This document shows positions 15,411 to 22,887 of a DNA stretch of 34,643 nucleotides, in pieces (the first letter of the stretch is position 1; each line of letters starts with the position of its first letter). The notes beneath the pieces were generated by a model, which was not told the origin of the DNA, ran no database searches, and saw only the letters and a program-made list of their open reading frames with translations. The position numbers and the translations under genes were made by a program. This DNA is from JBBIND01 sp037444075 (lineage in GTDB: Bacteria > Acidobacteriota > Terriglobia > Bryobacterales > Bryobacteraceae). The DNA lies in the NCBI GenBank assembly GCA_037444075.1, contig JBBIND010000045.1, positions 1 to 34,643 of the forward strand, in the 5' to 3' direction.

Positions 15411-16289
15411 CTACGACGCTGAGGTCGCCGCCAACTCCGGCAGCGGAATCAGGTTTCGATGCAAACCCAAACGTTCCGCCGACTGGCCCAGTGCCATGCC
15501 CATCAATTGCGTGAAGAACAGAATCGGCAACCGGTAGTTCGTGCCGAATTCCTTGTTGACCTGTTCCTGATAAGCCTCCACGTTGACTTGACATAACGGG
15601 CACGTGGTCACCAGGCATCGCGCTCCATTTCCAACGGCGCATGACAGCAGCTCATGAACCAGCTCGAGACAGACCTTGGGAAAGGTGGTCATCAGCATTC
15701 CGCCGCAGCAGCGCGTTTTCAGCGGGAAATAGACGCACTTTGCACCCAGTTTCTCGAACAGCCGGTCCATGGACGTGGGGAACTCGGGGTCGTCAAAGCC
15801 CCTCTCCGGGCGCACTATCTGGCATCCGTAGTACGGCGCAACCGCCCATCCCGTGAGCGGCGCCTTCACCGCGGCGGCAATCGCCTCCAGCCCGACATCG
15901 TTCACCAGAACGTCCAGCGGATGACGCACGCGGACGTTCAGCTTGTACTCCAGCCCGGCGGATTGAAGCATGCCGCTCACTCTGCCCCTCAGTTCAGGGC
16001 TCTCCTGGAGAAAGCGGTTTGTTTTCAGCAGAACGGTGTAGCAGGCGCTGCAAGGCGCCATCAGTTGTTTGGACTCTCCTGAATTGCGCCCCGCCAAGGC
16101 CAGGTTTCTCGCGCTGACCGCCATGGAGGAAGTCTCGCTGACGCTCATGTACATCGTCGCCCCGCAGCAGTTCCAGTCCTCGACCTCCTTCAGCTTTACG
16201 CCGAGGACGGAGAACACAGCGCGGAGGCTCTCATCGTATTGGCGGGTGGCCAACTCAAGGCTGCAACCCGGATAGTAGAGAAACTCCAT
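15411..16289 (-). CDS. hdrB: Heterodisulfide-reductase-type subunit B (two CCG domains)
   Basis: 292-aa HdrB homologue. The first CCG motif comprises C9 (YPGCSLE), NCCGA and CSAC; the second comprises YGCQ, RCCGG and CPLC. Both motifs are complete, as needed for two noncubane [4Fe-4S] clusters that reduce a disulfide. In methanogens the substrate is CoM-S-S-CoB, but nothing in this window suggests coenzyme M or B, so the physiological acceptor is unknown. It lies between hdrC (15 bp) and the HdrA N-half (19 bp). The leader AAAAGGGGGATGTA before the start is repeated almost exactly in front of the HdrA N-half gene. Confidence 0.94.
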   Translation of the reverse strand: MEFLYYPGCSLELATRQYDESLRAVFSVLGVKLKEVEDWNCCGATMYMSVSETSSMAVSARNLALAGRNSGESKQLMAPCSACYTVLLKTNRFLQESPELRGRVSGMLQSAGLEYKLNVRVRHPLDVLVNDVGLEAIAAAVKAPLTGWAVAPYYGCQIVRPERGFDDPEFPTSMDRLFEKLGAKCVYFPLKTRCCGGMLMTTFPKVCLELVHELLSCAVGNGARCLVTTCPLCQVNVEAYQEQVNKEFGTNYRLPILFFTQLMGMALGQSAERLGLHRNLIPLPELAATSAS

Positions 16290-16304
16290 ACATCCCCCTT
16301 TTGC

Positions 16305-16982
16305 TCAGACCTTCGCTTCGCCCGGCGGATGGCCCACGGCGCCGTAGCCGACCATCCCCTCGACGTATTCCGGAGGCTCGACCACATGAGGCAATTCGAA
16401 CTTCTCGGATGCCTTCAGGAAATGCCGTATGTGAGCCACCCCCTTCGTGCGGTTGGGCCAAAGCGATAGCCTGCCGCGGCGGTACAGTTTCCAGCCCAGA
16501 GGGAGTTGTCTCAACAGTGCCAGCGGATTGTGCCGGAGGTAGTAAAGCCCCACCAGCAGCATCTCTTGATTGCGCCCGAACAGATTTACCAGCCAGACGA
16601 AACTCCGGGAGAGGCGGAAGACCGGGAAACGGTCCGGATACACGCCAGCATCAAGCGCCGCGCGTTTCAATGCGTACACGAAATCCGTGATCTTGATGTT
16701 TTGCGGGCACCGGGTGGTGCACATGTAGCAGGAAGCGCAGATCCAAATCGTGCGGCTCTTCAGGATGTCTTCGATTTGTCCCGCCCGGAACAACCCGATC
16801 AACTGCCGCGGAGAGACGTCCATGGCATAGCTGACCGGGCAACTGCCCGTACACCTGCCACACTGCAAGCAGCGCGCTAACCGCTCAGCCCCAGGCAGGA
16901 GGGCCGATTCTCTCAGGATTGTGTCGCGCAGCCTTTTTTCCGGGTCGGCCAGCTTACCCGGAATCCGATTGCCGTTCTTCAT
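16305..16982 (-). CDS. hdrC: Heterodisulfide-reductase-type subunit C (2x[4Fe-4S])
   Basis: 225-aa HdrC homologue and first gene of the operon. Two ferredoxin motifs, CLQCGRCTGSCP and CASCYMCTTRCP, transfer electrons from HdrA to HdrB. The C-terminal part (about 120-225) includes a hydrophobic stretch near FVWLVNLFGRNQEMLLVGLY; this is common in soluble HdrC and is not a clear membrane span. The ATG at 16982 is preceded by GGAGG five bases away. Gene order C-B-A(N) followed directly by the signalling genes supports one transcript. Confidence 0.93.
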   Translation of the reverse strand: MKNGNRIPGKLADPEKRLRDTILRESALLPGAERLARCLQCGRCTGSCPVSYAMDVSPRQLIGLFRAGQIEDILKSRTIWICASCYMCTTRCPQNIKITDFVYALKRAALDAGVYPDRFPVFRLSRSFVWLVNLFGRNQEMLLVGLYYLRHNPLALLRQLPLGWKLYRRGRLSLWPNRTKGVAHIRHFLKASEKFELPHVVEPPEYVEGMVGYGAVGHPPGEAKV

Positions 16983-17410
16983 GGGGCCTCCAGAGTGGTC
17001 CCCGCACGCGGGCGGGCGAGTTGCGAGCCGGTGAGCGTGGCTCAGATGGATGGAAGTCCGGATCAGGGAAACCCTTACGGTTGGAACCCGCAGGGTCAGA
17101 CCGCCATGCCGCAGTGAACGCCGTCGCCTTGGCTCCGGGGTGCACTTTGTGTGGCATGGCGTCTTTCTCGCGCGTTGTGGTCACCCATAGCTTAATTGCC
17201 GTTCAAGTAAAACACAAGAGTAAAAGTGTAAAAAACCTCAAAATCTGAAATGCCTGAGCAGCGTCTATGTTCACAGCTTGCGGCATGTCAGGATATTCGG
17301 CGATGGGTGTGGGGAAAACCCACATTGAACACAATGGCCAGGCTCTACAACAACTACCTGTGTGCTTTTGTAACCGAGGGGCAAAAGTGGAGTCGAACTC
17401 GGCGCCAACT
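16983..17410. other. 428-bp region upstream of the hydrogenase/Hdr operon, no convincing gene
   Basis: No reading frame with a ribosome-binding site and family resemblance was found. The part at about 17185-17250 is much more A/T-rich than the surroundings (runs such as AAAACACAAGAGTAAAAG) and is the likeliest place for the operon's promoter, but I could not pick a convincing -35/-10 pair. A 6-bp hairpin TGTGGG-GAAAA-CCCACA lies at 17308-17324 without a following T run on either strand. The region is also the 3' flank of the matrixin gene, which runs the same way, so it may hold both a terminator and a promoter. Confidence 0.5.
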
Positions 17411-19963
17411 CTAGGAGCCGGCAATTGGAAGGAAAACGACCGCGGACATTCGAGCATCCACCGAAAGAGTCAGCGGCACCTGGGCGCCGGGTTGCACCTT
17501 CGTCCCGAGAAAGAACTGCACCTGGTGCTGGGTTGGCTGGCCAGGCACAGCCGTGACTTGATGAGCGCTATGTGCCAGCCCGCCCACGGTGATCCGTACA
17601 GACGATGGTGCTACCGCCGCTGCGCCGTCGCTCAGGCCTGCTACCGTCAGAGTCAGTAACTCTCCCAGCCGTGCCGGACGCGTGGCATCTACAGGCTGAC
17701 CGGACTGTTGCGTCACCGCCAGGATCATTGGAGGAGACTGTTCGACTTGAATAACGACAGGCAGGGCAATCTCCGGACCCGCCTGCAGCCTGAGGACGGC
17801 TGGACCCGGAACCAAGTCAGAGGGCACTTGGAAGGAAACCTGTTCGCCGGCCACGGAAATGATATTCACGGCGCGTCCGGAGAGCGTCATCGTCATGGCC
17901 GAAACCATCACACCGGCCGGCAAGTTAGAAACTCGAACAACAGCCGGCGAGCCCGCACGAACGCCGTGCAAGGAATTGGGACTGGTGGCCGGAGTATGGA
18001 CGGTGACTTGCCGCGCAGTGGGCTGGCTCACATGAAAGCCCCATTGCTGGCCTATGACCCTCAATCCGTTGGCGACGGTCAGCGTCGTTGAGAATTGCGT
18101 TGCCGCCGAGCGCGCTACGGCGACGTTGGCCAGGATTCGCCCCGGACCTGTCACCCAGAGGCGCCGCACGGCCACGTCGCTCGTTCCGAATCCGATTCTC
18201 GTCTGCCCGTCGATGAAATTCGTGCCGAACGCGTTGACTTCTACCATGGCTTCGGTGCCCGCCGGGAGTGAGGAAGGCGACATCGTGATGAGCGGTTGCT
18301 CCGCATGGTCGTAATCATAGACGGCAGGAGCGCTTTGCAGGAAGAGCGAGCTTTGTCCGTCTCTGTTCAGCGCCACCACGGATGCGCGGTGTCCTCCCGG
18401 TGCGGTGGGAGGGGCCACCAGCAGCCTTCCAAGCTCATCAACGCCCCGGACCGCAGCCGCAACGCCGTCAAACAGCAGCCGCGTTTCACCAGCCAGGTTT
18501 GTTCCGGTGACCGCCACCAGGCGGGCGCCGCCCGCGTCAACCACGTTCGCCAGCCCGCTGACGGACGGCGGCGAACTGCGCGCAATCACCAACGCAGAAG
18601 GCAGCACGTATATGTCGTTATCCGCCGAGAACACCAGGTGTCGTGGACCCTCTCCGCTGAACGGGTTGAACTGGAAGTCGATCTGCATGTAGGAGGAGGG
18701 CGCCGGTGCGTATGGCCGCAACCCGCCCGGCGGAACCACCGCCGAGCCGCCCAATACCGAGACCTGCAAGGAAGGCACCGGGGCATTGTTGGCCACCACA
18801 CCCACACCCGCCGCGACCAGGAAGGACCGCGAGGAGCCGGGCACGATGTGCGCCGGTTTCACCGCCACGGACGCCGGGAAGCTGTAAGTCTGGACGGCGT
18901 AAATCGCAGGGGCGTTGCGGCGCCTGACGGAGAAGTGAATGCCCTCCGCTACTTCCCGGGCGTTCACCGTGATCACGGTGGCCAGCTGCGGGTCTTTCAC
19001 GTTGGGATAGAACTGCGTTTCAAACGCAGCACCCGGAGACACAGGCGACTGATCCGGCCATCTCGGCAGCACCAGGTTGGCCGGGGAGACTTCCCCAGGC
19101 AGAGCCGGCGGGAGCGGATGCACATAAACGTAGTACTGTCCCGGCGGGATGCCGTCGATGCGGTAAGTGCCATCCGGATTGGACAGCGCGCTGACGGCGC
19201 CGCCCTGGGGCGAGAGTGCTACCACGGAGGCTAGAGGAACGCTGTCGCCGTCCGCCGTAACGCGGCCGGAGATGCTGCCCATCCCGGCCAGAAAGTCCTG
19301 GGCGGGGTAGAGCAGGGAAATGCCGGCCACATCGTCCGCTGCCAGGGGCCTGGATTTCGTGCTGGCGCGCGTGATCTCAGTGGACATCAGGCTCGAGGTC
19401 AGCGTGTGTTGCAGACCGAGCGCGTGTCCAAACTCGTGCGCTACCGAAAGGAAGAACTGTTCACTGAAACTGGGGCGTTGCGACAAATCACGCCGCAGGA
19501 TGATGACCGAACGCGTGATGGGCACGAACGGCCCTCCAGGACCGGTCACCATTTCGGACCGGGAAGTGGGCCCGCCCAGGGCCACCAGGCCGGGCGGCAC
19601 TTCGTCGAAGATGACCTCAATACCGGGCGACGTTTGCGGCGTGCCGGGCGTGAAGAAGCCTCCGAACGCCAGCCGCAACGCGGATGTTTCCACACCATCC
19701 CAAACGCTGGCAGCCATGCGAATCTGGCTGACGACCGAGGTGAAACTGTCGCCGGGCGCCAACTGCGCCGGACCCTGCTCGGAGATAAAGAACGGAGCCG
19801 TCTGGTTGACCAGTGCGCTGAGATCAAATTTTTCGGGGACCGCGACGAATGGACCCGTGCGGCTCAGGTAGTGAACGAAGTGATGATAGGCGGGGGCTAC
19901 GCCGGCTGCCAGCATTCCCAATGCCAGCCAGAGGACGCACCGTTTGATCGCCTTCCCCATCAT
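17411..19963 (-). CDS. Secreted matrixin-type zinc metalloprotease with carboxypeptidase-regulatory-like and TIG-like domains
   Basis: 850 aa. A signal peptide is visible at 1-25 (CVLWLALGMLAAGVAPAY). The protease domain has HEFGHALGLQH (H176, E177, H180, H186), the metzincin zinc site, and Met-turn M193 in SSLMSTEI. A carboxypeptidase-regulatory-like beta-sandwich follows (about 225-345; GSISGRVTADGDSVPLASV, PDGTYRIDGIPPGQY). The rest to 850 is made of several beta-rich IPT/TIG- or Ig-like units (GTNLAGETRLLFDG, FGTNFIDGQTRIGFG). It probably degrades extracellular protein or is tethered outside the cell. It starts directly at the stop of the upstream small secreted protein, with a GAGG site, so the two form an operon. 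Substrate unknown. Confidence 0.88.
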   Translation of the reverse strand: MMGKAIKRCVLWLALGMLAAGVAPAYHHFVHYLSRTGPFVAVPEKFDLSALVNQTAPFFISEQGPAQLAPGDSFTSVVSQIRMAASVWDGVETSALRLAFGGFFTPGTPQTSPGIEVIFDEVPPGLVALGGPTSRSEMVTGPGGPFVPITRSVIILRRDLSQRPSFSEQFFLSVAHEFGHALGLQHTLTSSLMSTEITRASTKSRPLAADDVAGISLLYPAQDFLAGMGSISGRVTADGDSVPLASVVALSPQGGAVSALSNPDGTYRIDGIPPGQYYVYVHPLPPALPGEVSPANLVLPRWPDQSPVSPGAAFETQFYPNVKDPQLATVITVNAREVAEGIHFSVRRRNAPAIYAVQTYSFPASVAVKPAHIVPGSSRSFLVAAGVGVVANNAPVPSLQVSVLGGSAVVPPGGLRPYAPAPSSYMQIDFQFNPFSGEGPRHLVFSADNDIYVLPSALVIARSSPPSVSGLANVVDAGGARLVAVTGTNLAGETRLLFDGVAAAVRGVDELGRLLVAPPTAPGGHRASVVALNRDGQSSLFLQSAPAVYDYDHAEQPLITMSPSSLPAGTEAMVEVNAFGTNFIDGQTRIGFGTSDVAVRRLWVTGPGRILANVAVARSAATQFSTTLTVANGLRVIGQQWGFHVSQPTARQVTVHTPATSPNSLHGVRAGSPAVVRVSNLPAGVMVSAMTMTLSGRAVNIISVAGEQVSFQVPSDLVPGPAVLRLQAGPEIALPVVIQVEQSPPMILAVTQQSGQPVDATRPARLGELLTLTVAGLSDGAAAVAPSSVRITVGGLAHSAHQVTAVPGQPTQHQVQFFLGTKVQPGAQVPLTLSVDARMSAVVFLPIAGS

Positions 19964-20515
19964 CTATTGCCTCTGCGCCACCAACGTGCGCTCGACGCGC
20001 GCCCTCAACTCCGCCAAGCCCATGGACGTGGGTTCCTCCTGAATCTCCCGTCCGGTCATCGGATCCAGCATCCTTGCGGCGCTGGCTGCCCTGTGGACGA
20101 CCGTCTGTCCCTTGTTGTCAAGTTTAAGGTCGAACAGCCCCTGCGAAAGGCCAATCACGTGCGTGACGCCGCTCGAGCCTGTCCAGAGAAACAGGACGTA
20201 TTCAACCCCGTTTTCCAGCTTCGGGGCGCCTGAAAAAGTTTGCCGCAACCCGTCCAGGGTTCCACCGGGAACCGAAACCTGGACGTTCGCGGCCGGGGCG
20301 CCTTTCCAGCGCTCCACCACCTGAACGGTCGACCGCGTGTAAATGATTGAGCCGCGCCGGACAGCTTGAGAAGTCAGAACACGTCCTCGAACGATCTCAG
20401 TAGACTTCAGGATCATTTCGTCCAGGCTGAGGCGCTCCAGTGTTGCCCCAGCCAGGGGGGTTACCGCGAGTGCTAGCAGGAATGGCAGCTTGGCGATGAT
20501 TCCGGCGCGGTCCAT
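19964..20515 (-). CDS. Small secreted protein of unknown function, partner of the matrixin
   Basis: 183 aa from the ATG at 20515 (MDRAGIIAKLPFLLALAVTP gives a good signal peptide cleaved near LAGA). An in-frame ATG at 20557 would place 14 charged residues before the signal and is less likely. The mature part contains SLDEMILKSTEIVRGRVL, VVERWKG, a VSVPGGTLDG turn and VEYVLFLW, a pattern I recall in secreted Acidobacteria proteins placed before metalloprotease genes, but I cannot name a family. There are no cysteines in the mature part. Its stop abuts the matrixin ATG, so it could be an inhibitor, chaperone or co-factor of that protease; this is a guess from position. Confidence 0.75.
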   Translation of the reverse strand: MDRAGIIAKLPFLLALAVTPLAGATLERLSLDEMILKSTEIVRGRVLTSQAVRRGSIIYTRSTVQVVERWKGAPAANVQVSVPGGTLDGLRQTFSGAPKLENGVEYVLFLWTGSSGVTHVIGLSQGLFDLKLDNKGQTVVHRAASAARMLDPMTGREIQEEPTSMGLAELRARVERTLVAQRQ

Positions 20516-20584
20516 TGTGTTAGTAACCCAGCTTTCTCTTTGCACGCAGCCGCCCATTTCAATGGATTGAAAAATAAAGGGAAA

Positions 20585-20609
20585 ACACCTCTCGTGGGGC
20601 CTCAGGTGT
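20585..20609 (-). terminator. Possible intrinsic terminator after the feo operon
   Basis: On the minus strand ACACCT and AGGTGT form a 6-bp stem around a 13-base loop, followed by TTTTCCCTTTATTTTT. It lies 42 bases past the feoB-C stop. The stem is short and the loop large, so this is tentative. Confidence 0.35.
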
Positions 20610-20650
20610 GGCTCGCTGACACAACTTCGGGACAGGATGTCACAGATTCG

Positions 20651-22060
20651 TTACGAACCCCAGCCAAAGGCGCGCGCCACCGTCGCCACAGCAAAGCACA
20701 CCGTGAAACCGAATGCCAACGGCATGAGGGCGCCCAAGGCGGTCCACTTGCCGCTGCGCGTCTCTTTCCAGATGGTGAGGATGGTGGTGCCGCAAGGATT
20801 GTGCAGCAAAGCAAACAGCATCAAACAGATAGCCGTCAGCAGCGTCCAGTTGTGCTCAACCACCAGCAGTTGGCGCAATTGGTCGTAAGAATCCAGCTCT
20901 GTCATCATCCCCGTGCCCATGTAAACCATGATCATGGTCGGCACCACGATTTCGTTGGCGGGAATGGCGATGATGTATGCAAGCAGGATCACCCCATCCA
21001 TACCAATGGCATTGCCAAGGGGTTCCAGGAAAGCAGCTACGCGGTCCGCCAGGCTCACCCCGCCGGGACTGATGTTCGCCAGAATCCAAATGACGGCTCC
21101 GGCGGGAGCCGCCGTCGCCATCGCCCGCAGCAGCACGAAAATGGTCCTGTCGATGAGCGAAGTGTACAGAATGCGCAGGATGCTGGGGCGCCGGTAGGGC
21201 GGCAATTCGAGCGTGAAGGCGGAAGCCTCGCCCCGCAGAACGGTTCTAGCCAACAGCCACGATGCTAAGAGTGTGAAAGCCACTCCAAGCAGAACGACTC
21301 CCACCACGGAAGCCGCCGCAGCCACAGACGCCAGCGCCGGCGGAAAAGCCGCAGCCACGAAGATCGTCCCCAGCATGATCAGCGTCGGGAACCGCCCGTT
21401 ACAGGGGACAAAGTTGTTCGTCAGAATGGCGATCAGGCGCTCGCGTGGCGAGTTGATGATGCGCGTCGCCACCACGCCCGCGGCATTGCAGCCAAAACCC
21501 ATGGCCATGGTGAGGGATTGCTTGCCGTGCGCGCCTGCCCGGCGGAACAGCCAGTCCAGATTAAAAGCCACCCTAGGCAGGTAACCCAGGTCCTCCAGGA
21601 TCGTGAACATCGGAAAGAAGATCGCCATGGGCGGCAACATGACGCTCACTACCCAAGCCAGCCCGCGGAAGATGCCGTTCCAGAGAAGCCCGGTCAGCCA
21701 AAAGGGAAGACCCCAGGCTTGAAACACGGCGACGCCTTGCTCTTCAACCCAAAACAACGCAGTTGCAAGCATTTGGGACGGAACATTGGCTCCGGCGATC
21801 GTCAGCCAGAAGACGACCGAAAGCAGAACCAGCATGAGCGGCAAGCCTAGAATCGGCGAGGTGACGATGCGGTCGATGCGCTGATCCCAGCTCCAGCCGC
21901 CGGTTCCCGAGCGCCGGACTGAGCGCCGTGCAATGCGCTGCGATTCCTGGTAAAGCGAAGCCACCAGTTGATCTCGGAATCCCTCGCCAAGTCCTTGGCG
22001 CAGGGCGTCCGCTTTGGCCAGAACTTCAGCGGCTTTCTGTTCGCCCGGTGGCGGCGTCAT
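20651..22060 (-). CDS. FeoB membrane (permease) domain encoded as a separate gene
   Basis: 469-aa integral membrane protein equal to the C-terminal part of the ferrous-iron transporter FeoB. It opens with the cytoplasmic linker (QESQRIARRSVRR, WDQRIDRIVTSPILGLPLML), then several membrane spans. The gate motifs read MGFGCNAAGVVATR and NNFVPCNGRFPTLI, and the C-terminus HNPCGTTILTIWKETRSGKWT is the usual FeoB ending. The wording NAAG and NGRFP differs a little from common FeoB (NVPA, SARLP). The GTPase domain is not included; it is the preceding gene, joined by an ATGA overlap. Together the two make a full FeoB, and loss of covalent linkage implies assembly of two chains at the inner membrane. 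Confidence 0.92.
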   Translation of the reverse strand: MTPPPGEQKAAEVLAKADALRQGLGEGFRDQLVASLYQESQRIARRSVRRSGTGGWSWDQRIDRIVTSPILGLPLMLVLLSVVFWLTIAGANVPSQMLATALFWVEEQGVAVFQAWGLPFWLTGLLWNGIFRGLAWVVSVMLPPMAIFFPMFTILEDLGYLPRVAFNLDWLFRRAGAHGKQSLTMAMGFGCNAAGVVATRIINSPRERLIAILTNNFVPCNGRFPTLIMLGTIFVAAAFPPALASVAAAASVVGVVLLGVAFTLLASWLLARTVLRGEASAFTLELPPYRRPSILRILYTSLIDRTIFVLLRAMATAAPAGAVIWILANISPGGVSLADRVAAFLEPLGNAIGMDGVILLAYIIAIPANEIVVPTMIMVYMGTGMMTELDSYDQLRQLLVVEHNWTLLTAICLMLFALLHNPCGTTILTIWKETRSGKWTALGALMPLAFGFTVCFAVATVARAFGWGS

Positions 22061-22887
22061 CGCGTTCCCTCCAAGGCGATCAGTGGTCCGGAGCGGGTCG
22101 GCGCCGCGGATTGTTTCTCGGCCAGCCCGGCGAATTCCCCGCGCAGCAGCGCCTGCCGAACCTGATGATCGCCGTCCAGCAAGCGCAAGGCGATCCAGCG
22201 CGAGTTGGGTAAACCCGGCGCCAGGGCTTCAATCAGAGGCGCCAGTTCCGAAACGGCGTCCTCCAGGGCGGGATCGGTGGAGGCACGCACCGGAGAGACC
22301 CGGATCTCGCCGGTGACCACGCCCGCCACCGTGCGCACCAATTCGTGCAGCCCCTCTTTGGTGCGTGCCACCGTAGGCACCGCCGGCACACCCAGATCCT
22401 TGGCTAGGCTGCGCACATCCACCTCGAGCCCCTTGCGGCGGGCTTCATCCATGAGGTTCACGCACAGCACCACTTTGCCGGTGATCTCCATGACCTGTAA
22501 GGCTAAGTTCAGGTTCCGCTCCAGCGCCGTGGCATCCACCACCACCACGGTGCAATCCGGTTGGCCAAAGAGGATGAAATTGCGCGTAATTTCCTCATCC
22601 TGCGAAGCCGACAGCAGCGAGTAGGTGCCGGGCAAGTCGACCAGCTTATAACGGACGCCGTTGAACGAGAATCCGCCTTCGGCTCTGCTGACTGTCTTGC
22701 CGGGCCAGTTTCCAACATGCTGCCTCAGCCCGGTGAGCGCATTGAAAACGCTGGACTTCCCAGTGTTGGGGTTACCGGCCAGCGCAACCAGGTACTGGTA
22801 GTTCTCCAGACGGATGCCCATTTGCTCGAGTTCGGCGCGAGCCGGACAGGTTTCGCAATCGTGGCCTGGTAGTGGATTCATTTTCAT
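22057..22887 (-). CDS. FeoB GTPase domain encoded as a separate gene
   Basis: 276-aa soluble G protein matching the N-domain of FeoB. G1 GNPNTGKSS (38-46), G2 threonine in GNWPGKTV (65), G3 DLPGTYSL (84-91) and G4 NLMD (144-147) are intact. A helical GDI-like region follows (about 195-276). An N-terminal CETCPARAE pair (C11, C14) could bind metal. It overlaps the regulator gene upstream and feoB-C downstream by 4 bp each, so the three are one translationally coupled unit. It powers or gates Fe2+ uptake by GTP hydrolysis. Confidence 0.93.
   Translation of the reverse strand: MKMNPLPGHDCETCPARAELEQMGIRLENYQYLVALAGNPNTGKSSVFNALTGLRQHVGNWPGKTVSRAEGGFSFNGVRYKLVDLPGTYSLLSASQDEEITRNFILFGQPDCTVVVVDATALERNLNLALQVMEITGKVVLCVNLMDEARRKGLEVDVRSLAKDLGVPAVPTVARTKEGLHELVRTVAGVVTGEIRVSPVRASTDPALEDAVSELAPLIEALAPGLPNSRWIALRLLDGDHQVRQALLRGEFAGLAEKQSAAPTRSGPLIALEGTR

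Noticed and set aside
17375..17420. tRNA/tmRNA-like GAGTTCGACTCC sequence on the minus strand
   Set aside because: The flanking bases do not form a T-stem of five pairs, and no acceptor stem or CCA-like end fits.
18296..19234. 312-codon plus-strand frame inside the matrixin gene
   Set aside because: Arg/His-rich translation without motifs; the opposite strand encodes a coherent secreted protein.
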